Assembly: GCF_029379315.1 (NCBI RefSeq)
Contig: NZ_JAQYWQ010000003.1
Location: 82,489-146,488, forward strand
DNA: 64,000 bases
Origin: Nostoc sp. S13
Lineage (GTDB): Bacteria > Cyanobacteriota > Cyanobacteriia > Cyanobacteriales > Nostocaceae
Reading direction: 5' to 3'
In this document: positions 26,915 to 34,608 of the stretch, piece after piece
How positions within the stretch are numbered: position 1 is the stretch's first letter
Layout: each line of letters opens with the position of its first letter
Notes under the pieces: generated by a model
What the model was told of the DNA's origin: nothing
The model's database searches: none
Seen by the model: the letters and a program-made list of their open reading frames with translations, nothing else
Made by a program: the position numbers and the translations under genes

Positions 26915-27937
26915 ATGAAAAACTTGCAAGTTATAGAAAAAGCATTTTCATCCGTCCCGATTATTGATATTCAGGCACTAGTTTCTGGAAAAGGCGATTA
27001 CTATTCGGTCGCCTCTCAAATCAAACAAGCATGTCGAGAATCAGGGTTTTTCTATATTATCGGACATGGCGTGGACGAAAATTTGCAGCAACGACTCGAA
27101 GAACTCAGCCGCCAGTTTTTCGCCCAGGATTTGGAAACTAAACTTAAAATCCGCATGGCTTTGGCAGGTATTGCATGGCGAGGTTATTTCCCTATTGGTG
27201 GCGAACTGACATCCGATAAACCCGATTTGAAAGAAGGTATTTACTTTGGCGCTCAACTGGGAGAAGAACACCCACTAGTACAAGCTGGTACTCCTATGCA
27301 TGGTTCCAACCTCTTCCCCGCCAGCATCCCCCAATTTGGCGAAACAGTGCTTGAATATATGGAGGCGATGACAAACTTGGGACGCACTCTGATGATTGGT
27401 ATAGCCCTAAGTTTGGGATTGGAAGAATCCTACTTTGCTGACCGTTATACCTCAGATCCTTTAGTGCTGTTTCGCATCTTCAACTATCCTCCTAATTTAT
27501 CACCGTCAGATGGTGAACCGATATGGGGCGTTGGTGAACATACTGATTATGGCGTTCTGACCATTCTCAAGCAGGACGACTCAGGCGGATTAGAAGTTAA
27601 ATCCAAGTCAGGTTGGGTTGCTGCACCTCCCGTTCCCGGTTCCTTTGTGTGCAACATTGGCGATATGTTAGAGAAGATGACGGCAGGTTTGTATCGTTCT
27701 ACACCTCATCGTGTACAGAACCAGTCCCAAAATCATCGCCTTTCGTTCCCCTTCTTTTTCGCTCCCAATTTCGATGTAGAAGTGAAGCCGATTGAATTAG
27801 ATAATATAGTAGCGAATGATCATATAGGCGATCGCTGGGATCAAGCTAACGTTCATGATTTTCGCGGAACCTATGGTGATTATGTGTTGAGTAAGGTGTC
27901 TAAAGTTTTTCCCGAATTGCGGCGATCGGTATTATAG
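26915..27937 (+). CDS. 2-oxoglutarate/Fe(II)-dependent dioxygenase, isopenicillin-N-synthase-like
   Basis: 340 residues. N-terminal DIOX_N-type domain (VPIIDIQALVSG ... GFFYIIGHGVD), then the double-stranded beta-helix with Fe ligands His209 and Asp211 (GEHTDYGVLTIL) and His265 (STPHRVQN); Arg275 in HRLSFPFFF binds the 2-oxoglutarate carboxylate. Complete, so likely active in oxidising a small molecule, possibly an amino-acid derivative or plant-hormone-like compound. Relics of its 3' part lie at 19640-19724 and 21287-21355. The start codon follows the preceding ORF by two bases. Confidence 0.92.
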   Translation: MKNLQVIEKAFSSVPIIDIQALVSGKGDYYSVASQIKQACRESGFFYIIGHGVDENLQQRLEELSRQFFAQDLETKLKIRMALAGIAWRGYFPIGGELTSDKPDLKEGIYFGAQLGEEHPLVQAGTPMHGSNLFPASIPQFGETVLEYMEAMTNLGRTLMIGIALSLGLEESYFADRYTSDPLVLFRIFNYPPNLSPSDGEPIWGVGEHTDYGVLTILKQDDSGGLEVKSKSGWVAAPPVPGSFVCNIGDMLEKMTAGLYRSTPHRVQNQSQNHRLSFPFFFAPNFDVEVKPIELDNIVANDHIGDRWDQANVHDFRGTYGDYVLSKVSKVFPELRRSVL

Positions 27938-28456
27938 GGTTTGAAGCCTTTTCTTCTTTATGAGTCCCCTTCTGGTTAGGTTCCTGGATGTCAAATGCGC
28001 CCAAGGGTAGGTGTACAAATTCCCCAGCCGAAAAAAGTGTTTCTATCTCAACCCTAGCAAGCATTTCACCCCACTAATCACCCAATTCTCATCCGCGCAA
28101 TCTTTGAAATGCTTACAAAAAGTGGGTTTCAGCCTTGAAGCTTTCCCGACACTCTTCCTAAACGAATTCTGTAATGCTATAACTGCTCATTGCAATTCAT
28201 CAAAATCCCTATTAGGGATTAAAACAGAACATAGTTAAAGCCTGATATAAAAACTTAGATTTATTCTTCAATCCAAAATTCAAAATTCAAAATCTAAAAT
28301 TGAATGACTCCTACTGCTTCTCAACAGATAGCTTGCTTGTTAAGCTGATCCGTGGTTTGATTTAAATACGGCATCTCTATCAACTTAACGTAGTTTGTTG
28401 ACGACTCAATTACCACAAATTAACTTGTCAGCCACAAAGTAAATATAAAACTTTCC
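27938..28456. other. Intergenic
   Basis: About 520 bases. A short AT-rich heptamer tract (AAAATTC/AAAATCT series, about 28268-28302) is the only structure noted. No gene seen. Confidence 0.6.
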
Positions 28457-29344
28457 ATGCCTATCCAAACTATTGGTATTTTAAGTCCAGGTGATATGGG
28501 ACAGGCGATCGCAGCTGTTCTGAATCAAAATGGATTGAAAACTATTGCAGCTCTAGACGATCGCAGTGAACGAACTCGCCAATTAGCAGCCGCAGCCAAC
28601 ATCCAAGATGTGGGTTCCCTCAGACAACTGGTAATTGAATCTGATGTAATCTTATCAGTTCTAGTCTCCGCAGCAGCCACCGAAGCAGCAAAGGAAGTAG
28701 CTGAGGCGATCAGCAATGTTGGTAAACCCATTCTCTACGTTGACTGTAATGCGATCGCACCCCAAAAAGTCATAAATATCAGCCAACTTATCGAATCAGT
28801 TGGGGGAACATTCGTAGATGCATCAATTATTGGCCCACCACCGCGAGTTCCCAATCGCACCCGCATTTATACTTCGGGAAAACAGGCCAATCAACTCCAA
28901 CAACTGCGAGATCATGGCTTAGATGTGCGGCTGATTGGTGATGAAATTGGTCAGGCTTCCGGGTTGAAAATGTGCTACGCAGCTCTGACAAAAGGACTGA
29001 CAGCAATCGGCACAGAATTGCTAATAGCAGCCCATCGTTTAGGGTTGGATCAGGAACTATGGGATGAAGTGTCTAGTAGCCAAAAGGAACTTGCTAGCAT
29101 CTTAACCCGTTCCATTCCATCGATGACACCGAAAGCGCATCGTTGGATAGGAGAAATGGAAGAGATTGCAGAAACCTTTAAAGAGTTAGGTCTGACTGAG
29201 CGCATTTTTTACGGAGCAGCCGATGTTTACCGCTTGGTGAAAGAAACCTCCTTAGGTAAGGAAACACCAGAAGAGTCTAATCGCGATCGTCCACTGAACG
29301 AAATCATTACAATCCTCTCCAACCAAGCAAGCTCCGACACCTAA
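28457..29344 (+). CDS. NAD(P)-binding dehydrogenase with DUF1932 domain (6PGDH-like)
   Basis: 295 residues. N-terminal Rossmann fold (GILSPGDMGQAIAAVLNQNG, with GxGxMG modified to SPGDMG), hydroxyisobutyrate-dehydrogenase-like second strand (ALDDRSERTR) and DASIIGPPPR in place of the usual catalytic loop. The C-terminal helical domain (SGLKMCYAALTKGLTAIGTE) is typical of DUF1932, with Lys in the position of the catalytic Lys of beta-hydroxyacid dehydrogenases. Substrate unknown. A 25-bp palindrome follows at 29397. Confidence 0.88.
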   Translation: MPIQTIGILSPGDMGQAIAAVLNQNGLKTIAALDDRSERTRQLAAAANIQDVGSLRQLVIESDVILSVLVSAAATEAAKEVAEAISNVGKPILYVDCNAIAPQKVINISQLIESVGGTFVDASIIGPPPRVPNRTRIYTSGKQANQLQQLRDHGLDVRLIGDEIGQASGLKMCYAALTKGLTAIGTELLIAAHRLGLDQELWDEVSSSQKELASILTRSIPSMTPKAHRWIGEMEEIAETFKELGLTERIFYGAADVYRLVKETSLGKETPEESNRDRPLNEIITILSNQASSDT

Positions 29345-29396
29345 TCTTGAGTATTTTATAGCGGTTCTGAGCTGCATCAAGTAGATCATATCCAAA

Positions 29397-29421
29397 CCCC
29401 TCTCCTTATTAAGGAGAGGGG
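29397..29421. terminator. 25-bp near-perfect palindrome
   Basis: CCCCTCTCCTTA-T-TAAGGAGAGGGG has 12-bp arms around a single base, 53 bases after the dehydrogenase stop. It lacks a T-run; the same palindrome type occurs near 7309 and was the landing site of the element at 30390. Could act as a terminator or be a mobile palindrome. Confidence 0.5.
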
Positions 29422-29533
29422 AGATAAAGCAATACGCTTAGGTTAAGCATTTGTTTCTTCTCTCGGTGTCGCGCCAGTTGCTACAAGTCGGGGAACCCGC
29501 CCAACGCACTGGCTTCTCTGCGCCTCTGTGGTT

Positions 29534-29586
29534 CGTTAAAAAAATTGACTTTGACAAAGGATTTTAGCCTTAACACCAAGCGTATT
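29534..29586. repeat. Dispersed 52-bp repeat, copy 2
   Basis: GTTAAAAAAATTGACTTTGA ... TTTTAGCCTTAACACCAAGC matches 12203-12254. It directly follows the tail of another dispersed repeat (GCGCCTCTGTGGTTCGTT). Confidence 0.75.
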
Positions 29587-29668
29587 GGGAGATAAAGCGG
29601 GGTGAGGTTAGCTCTATGTCCCTAGATTAGGAAACACTATAGATAGATGGGGAAAAAAGCGGGAATCT

Positions 29669-30340
29669 ATGACTCAAGAGCAATGGACTGCGGTTGACCG
29701 TTACTTTACCGATCTGCTTGTGCCGCCCGACCCCGCGCTGGATGCGGCGCTCCAGACCAGCGCTGCCGCCGGACTGCCACCACACAACGTTTCGCCAAAT
29801 CAGGGCAAGCTGCTGCTGCTGTTGGCGCAAATCCAAGGGGCGCGAACCATCCTGGAGATTGGCACGCTGGGCGGCTACAGTACTATCTGGCTGGCGCGGG
29901 CGCTACCCAGCGACGGGCGTCTGATCACGCTGGAGGCTGACCCAAAGCACGCCGAAGTCGCCCGTGCCAACATCGCCCACGCGGGTCTGTCCGACATTGT
30001 TGACCTCCGCTTCGGACAGGCACTCTCGACGCTGCCACAGATTGCCGCCGAGGGTAACAGCCCATTTGACCTGATCTTCATTGACGCTGACAAGCCAAAC
30101 AATCCGCATTACTTGGCGTGGGCGCTCAAGCTTTCTCGTCGCGGCAGCCTGATCATCGCCGATAATGTCGTGCGTAACGGAGCGGTGATTGATCCAAGCA
30201 GCAGCGATCCTAGCGTCCAGGGAGTGCGCCGCTTCAACGAATTGCTTGCCTCTGAGCCGCGTGTCAGCGCCACCGCAATCCAGACCGTGGGCAGCAAAGG
30301 GTACGACGGCTTTGCGATCGCGATCGTCACCACTGACTAA
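29669..30340 (+). CDS. SAM-dependent O-methyltransferase, caffeoyl-CoA/catechol type (probably acquired)
   Basis: 223 residues. Class I methyltransferase fold with ILEIGTLGGYSTIWLA (SAM glycine loop), LITLEADPKHAEVAR (acidic ribose contact), FDLIFIDADKPNN (metal and catalytic Asp) and LIIADNVVRNG (metal-binding Asp-Asn), all as in cation-dependent O-methyltransferases. Substrate not deducible; catechol-like compounds are typical. The gene is markedly GC-rich compared with flanks (many GCC/CTG/CGC codons), a sign of transfer. A miniature element lies 50 bases after it. Confidence 0.93.
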   Translation: MTQEQWTAVDRYFTDLLVPPDPALDAALQTSAAAGLPPHNVSPNQGKLLLLLAQIQGARTILEIGTLGGYSTIWLARALPSDGRLITLEADPKHAEVARANIAHAGLSDIVDLRFGQALSTLPQIAAEGNSPFDLIFIDADKPNNPHYLAWALKLSRRGSLIIADNVVRNGAVIDPSSSDPSVQGVRRFNELLASEPRVSATAIQTVGSKGYDGFAIAIVTTD

Positions 30341-30389
30341 TAGGGCATTGAGCCAAGAGCAATCAGGGACATCCCTCTCTTTACTAAGG

Positions 30390-30545
30390 CTACAGTGTAC
30401 AGACAAGTGTCTTGACCTGCAATGCCATTGCATCGACAATGCCATTGCATCGACTGACAGTGCCATTGCATCGACTGACAATGCTTTGCATGAGAATCAG
30501 AAGCCTTATCAAGCTAAGTTTTTAGGACTTGTGTGTACACCGTAG
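30390..30545. mobile_element. 156-bp miniature element with target duplication
   Basis: Terminal inverted repeats CTACAGTGTACAGACAAGTG (left) and CTACGGTGTACACACAAGTC (right, reversed) agree in 17 of 19 positions. CTTTACTAAGG is directly repeated outside (30379-30389 and 30546-30556), a probable 11-bp target duplication that interrupted a CCCTCTC...GAGAGG palindrome. Inside are three copies of TGCCATTGCATCGAC. Solo end-like sequences occur at 7401-7418 and 46070-46089. Confidence 0.85.
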
Positions 30546-30569
30546 CTTTACTAAGGAGAGGAATTCCGG

Positions 30570-31178
30570 TCAACCAATCGGGCGATTACCAGGATTGACT
30601 GCATGAATATATTCACTACCCGATCGCGGTCTTCCTCGTTTGTAATAAGCTTCTTCTGGTTTACCCCATCCTAGCTGCAAAATCATTTCCAAAAAGCTAG
30701 AATTTTCCCATTTACACAAACTTGCCCATTCTGTTCTTTGAACAATTCTCTCTAGATCAGATGTGACAATTTGTTGGTATTGTTTACTATTATTGAAACT
30801 CAAGTATAAATCCATCCCCATAGATACTTCATACCAAAATTCTACGATGGAATTTTTAGCAGCTTTTAATATCTCTAAGTCACTGATGAGGGCTATTAAC
30901 TCGGTGTCTACTTCGGGATAGTTCAAGTTTTTACCTTTGACTGTCACTTCGCGCCAGATAATACCTGAAATTCGATTTTCCCTTTGATAATCATGAATTG
31001 CAGTTTTGAAATCTTGATACGCAGTGAACTGTTGCAGCCCATCAGTTCTAAGAAACTGGTCAATTAGAGGATTGCCAGAGACTTTTATTTCTAATTTTAG
31101 GCGTTTTCCATTGAGGCAGGCTTGACGTTCAGCTGCCAAAATTTGAATTAGCTCCTGGGTTGTGTAAACCTTTGACAT
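30570..31178 (-). CDS. Conserved-looking protein of unknown function
   Basis: 202 residues, without signal peptide or membrane segment. Mixed alpha/beta composition; N-terminal helix MSKVYTTQELIQILAAERQA; the tail carries LGWGKPEEAYYKRGRPRSGSEYIHAVNP. I do not recognise a family. Upstream, the spacer to 31240 holds TCATTGG heptamer repeats, so its promoter region has been rebuilt by repeats. Confidence 0.65.
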   Translation of the reverse strand: MSKVYTTQELIQILAAERQACLNGKRLKLEIKVSGNPLIDQFLRTDGLQQFTAYQDFKTAIHDYQRENRISGIIWREVTVKGKNLNYPEVDTELIALISDLEILKAAKNSIVEFWYEVSMGMDLYLSFNNSKQYQQIVTSDLERIVQRTEWASLCKWENSSFLEMILQLGWGKPEEAYYKRGRPRSGSEYIHAVNPGNRPIG

Positions 31179-31375
31179 CAGAATACACTCTAGTTAGTCA
31201 TTGGTCATTGGTCATTGGTTATTGGTCATTAGTCATTTGTTACAGACTATAGACTATGGATTAACTTTTTAATCTGTTAACACTGATATTTAAATATTAT
31301 CCTTTGGCATCGGCAGAAATGTAGTAACAGATAGCACTAAAAATTAGGGCAGACCAATTTGGTCTACCCCATAAG

Positions 31376-31966
31376 TTACCTAGCTAACTCACTACTGAAC
31401 TCATTGAAGGCTCGCCGCTTTAGCTGTGCTGTTTCCGTGCGTGGTAACAAATCAAAGATTTTGCGAAATTCATCGTCTATCTCTTCAAAAGCTACTTGAC
31501 CCTTCTTATTCAAAACTACCTCACCGGATTTATTAAACACCACGACTTGAGGAACACCCCCAGAATAGTAATATCCTGGTTCTGTAGGGTTGTAGCTCTG
31601 TTTAGGCGGGATAGTATCTACATTAATCGGCATAATCTCTGCTACCCGACCATAGAATTCCTGTACCCGTGAAATCGAAATGGCGTATCTTTTAGAATCG
31701 CTGCTGTCATCGAGATAAAAAGCCAAAAATACGGGTTTATGTTGCGCTAAAGTCTGTGCCAGTGTCTGTCTGGGAGGAACCAATGAACCATTGCCAGCAT
31801 AAACGACAAAGATGTTGCCATCATATAAATCATTATTAAGACCAGCATATGCAGGTTGCATACTGAGAATGAACAGACTTGCAAGCAACAACAGGCATTT
31901 GGACAACCACCTTCGCCAGCCAGTAATTTGTTTATGTAAAAAAAGAAACTTTATGCTATTCATCAA
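31376..31966 (-). CDS. Thioredoxin-fold membrane/lumenal protein (PSI accessory-factor-like)
   Basis: 196 residues. Basic N terminus, hydrophobic segment (about 21-36) and a signal-peptidase-like AYA-GL site near residue 41, so exported to lumen or periplasm. The rest has thioredoxin-fold features (KPVFLAFYLDDSSD, then GGVPQVVVFNKSGEVV with a cis-Pro), but no CXXC pair, so no dithiol chemistry. I recall a similar family named thylakoid-membrane photosystem I accessory factor; that name is not provable from sequence alone. Single gene. Confidence 0.65.
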   Translation of the reverse strand: MMNSIKFLFLHKQITGWRRWLSKCLLLLASLFILSMQPAYAGLNNDLYDGNIFVVYAGNGSLVPPRQTLAQTLAQHKPVFLAFYLDDSSDSKRYAISISRVQEFYGRVAEIMPINVDTIPPKQSYNPTEPGYYYSGGVPQVVVFNKSGEVVLNKKGQVAFEEIDDEFRKIFDLLPRTETAQLKRRAFNEFSSELAR

Positions 31967-32613
31967 AAGGAACCTTGCAAGCTACTACTTGTCGTGAGTT
32001 TGTGCTGAATTCGGCAAACTGGGCTGGATATGTAATTACACCCGCGCACTATTTTTTAAGATAACGCCTACTGAGATTATCTATCGGAAGTGGAAGTGGC
32101 GGATGAAAGGGGAGTTAACGCTTTTTCATCACTCTCATGAGATAATAATAGAGTTAAATGTCGCAAACCCTTTGCTGATGTAGGTTTTAGGTAAGAGAGC
32201 CTGCTGAAACTATAAAATTTGTTGACGATTAATATGAATGCTACAAAAGGCTATTTCTAAAAGTGATATCAATTCTTTAATTTACTTAAACCTTGGCTTA
32301 GGGTCTTTCCAATTTCACATTTCTCGTCAATTAAAGGGTTTAAGACTTTGACATTCTGAAGCGTTCTAGGCAGTCGGGAATCTCCAAAGCGTTTGCTATA
32401 GCGGTCATACTATTCGGCTGGAGCTAGTGACTTCAGGCAACTGGGAGTTAAAAGCCGTAAAAACTATAAATAAATTTAATAAATACTCAGGTTTTTATAG
32501 CGATAGATCCTCAATATTTGCCCTCTGATGTCAATTTTATGGAAAAATTACTGTAGTGTTAGATATATTAGGACTTTTTAGACCATCTTACAGTAAATTA
32601 CACAAATCTTGGT
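31967..32613. other. Intergenic, nothing recognised
   Basis: About 650 bases between the thioredoxin-fold gene and the end of the kinase operon. No strong hairpin, repeat array or coding signal noted. Confidence 0.55.
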
Positions 32614-34608
32614 TTAATGCCTACCTAATATAGTCAAAATAGCCTCTATTAGTAGCTCTGGTTCAATTGGTTTGGAAATATGGCGTTGAAATCCGGCGGC
32701 TAGTGCTTGTTGTTGATCAATTTCTCCAGCATAAGCAGTAAGGGCGATCGCTGGAATTTCTCCGCCTTGGTCAGGCGACTGCTTTCTAATTTGACGAATT
32801 AGTGTGTAGCCATCCATATCAGGCATACCAATATCACTAATTAGCAAATCAAATTTTGCTTGCTTTAAACTGCTCAGAGCTTGACTAGCTGAGTCCGCTT
32901 CAGTCACTTGCGCCCCATACTGTTCTAGCAGGAAGGCGATAAACTCCCGCGAATCTCTGTCATCATCTACAAGCAACGCTTGCAATTTATTTAGATTGAA
33001 GTCTGAGGGATTATCAAACTCAGTATCATCTTGATTCTGTTTTACCGCAGCGATAAATGGAAGCTTGACTGTAAATGTTGCTCCTAGCCCTTCTCCAGGA
33101 CTCGTCGCCTGAACGGTTCCTCCGTGCAGCTCAACCAAATGACGCACGATCGCTAACCCCAACCCCAACCCCCCAAATCTTCGGGTCGTTGTCCCATCGG
33201 CTTGGCGGAAGTAGTCAAAGACGTAGGGCAGAAAGTCACCAGAGATGCCCTTGCCAGTGTCGCTGACAATGATTTGAGCATATTCCAAAGGATGAGTATC
33301 TACTTCATTCATCCCTTCACCTTCATCGTTGATCCTTTTTAACTGCACCTTTACTCGACCACCGTGTGGGGTAAATTTAATCGCATTAGAAAGTAAATTC
33401 CAAACAACCTGTTGCAGGCGACCGGAATCACCCAACACTTGGGCAATGTTCGATTCAAATATTGATTCAATTTGAATAGATTTAGCTTCAGCCGCAAGCC
33501 GCACGGTTTCAAGGGCAGCTTTGATGGTGAATGTTAAACCAATTGGCAGTGTATTCAAACTCAACTTGCCTTGGAGAATACGCGAGACATCGAGCAGATC
33601 CTCGATTAGTTGTGCTTGGAGTTTGGCATTGCGTTCGATCGTTTCGAGCGCATACTGAGTTTTGGCTGCGTCCTGCTGAGTCCTTTGTAGAATTCTTGCC
33701 CAACCCAAAATTGGATTCAGGGGCGATCGCAATTCATGAGACAGCACTGCTAGAAACTCATCTTTGATTCGGTTGGCTTGCTGTGCTTGTTCAGTTTTTT
33801 CTTGCAAGGAAATCATCAGCTGATTGAGGCGATCGTTCTGATCTTGCAGTAAGGTTTCTGCTTGTTTGCGCTCCGTAATATTTGACAGGATGAAAACCGC
33901 GCCTGTGAGAGTCCCCTGCTGATCAAATACCGGGTCGATAGTTTTGGCAAACCACTGTCCTTTGAACTGAAATTCGAGAATTTGCCGTTGATGAGTTTCT
34001 TTAGCACGGTGAAAACATGTGCCGTCGCCCATTCCCAATTCTGCGTCCATCAACTCATGGTGAGGACAACCTAAAATTTCCTGGGAGGGCTTGCAAAAAA
34101 TCTGCATTATCGCTCGATTACAGCGCAGAATTATACCTTCTCGGTCTACTAGACATACGCCGTCGTTGATCGAGTCAAAGGTCGTTTGCCACTCTCGTGC
34201 TGAGGAGAGAGCAGCTTCCTCCGCCTGCCGAATTCGCAGCAGCGATCGCACCGTGGCAAGCAGTTCAATGGGTTCAACTGGTTGTGCTAGATAGGCATCG
34301 GCACCACTGTCTAAGCCTTCTGCTTTATCCTGGCTTTGGACAAAACTTGCAGAAAGGTGTAGCACGGGAATAAAAACCGTTTCGGGGTTTGCCTTAATTT
34401 GACGACAGACTTCAAAGCCGGTGATATCTGGTAGTTGGACATCCAAAATCACTAGAGCAGGCTGGTGCTCGACAACTGCCTCTAATCCTGTTGCTCCACT
34501 TGCTGCCTCGACGACTGTAAAGCCGGCATTTTGCAAAATACGGGACACAATGTAACGGTTGGTTTCATTATCATCAACATGCAGAATCGTCACCTGTGAC
34601 TCAGACAT
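32614..34608 (-). CDS. Hybrid histidine kinase: REC-PAS-HisKA-HATPase-REC
   Basis: 664 residues from ATG 34608. Domains: receiver 1 (about 5-120, TILHVDDNETNR, LVILDVQLPDITG with phospho-Asp), PAS (about 140-250), HisKA with FLAVLSHELRSPLNPILG (His about 290), HATPase_c (NLLSNAIKFTP, DTGKGI, GGLGLGLAIVRHL) and receiver 2 (about 540-660, LISDIGMPDMDG). Last gene of the stressosome operon: its ATG lies inside the end of the preceding kinase gene (ATGTCTGA overlap of 8 bases). Receiving on receiver 1 and passing on through receiver 2 makes it a likely relay endpoint. No DNA-binding domain. Confidence 0.93.
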   Translation of the reverse strand: MSESQVTILHVDDNETNRYIVSRILQNAGFTVVEAASGATGLEAVVEHQPALVILDVQLPDITGFEVCRQIKANPETVFIPVLHLSASFVQSQDKAEGLDSGADAYLAQPVEPIELLATVRSLLRIRQAEEAALSSAREWQTTFDSINDGVCLVDREGIILRCNRAIMQIFCKPSQEILGCPHHELMDAELGMGDGTCFHRAKETHQRQILEFQFKGQWFAKTIDPVFDQQGTLTGAVFILSNITERKQAETLLQDQNDRLNQLMISLQEKTEQAQQANRIKDEFLAVLSHELRSPLNPILGWARILQRTQQDAAKTQYALETIERNAKLQAQLIEDLLDVSRILQGKLSLNTLPIGLTFTIKAALETVRLAAEAKSIQIESIFESNIAQVLGDSGRLQQVVWNLLSNAIKFTPHGGRVKVQLKRINDEGEGMNEVDTHPLEYAQIIVSDTGKGISGDFLPYVFDYFRQADGTTTRRFGGLGLGLAIVRHLVELHGGTVQATSPGEGLGATFTVKLPFIAAVKQNQDDTEFDNPSDFNLNKLQALLVDDDRDSREFIAFLLEQYGAQVTEADSASQALSSLKQAKFDLLISDIGMPDMDGYTLIRQIRKQSPDQGGEIPAIALTAYAGEIDQQQALAAGFQRHISKPIEPELLIEAILTILGRH

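Noticed and set aside
28011..28238. 75-codon ORF after the oxygenase gene
   Set aside because: No recognisable domain, no ribosome site and AT-rich spacer composition.
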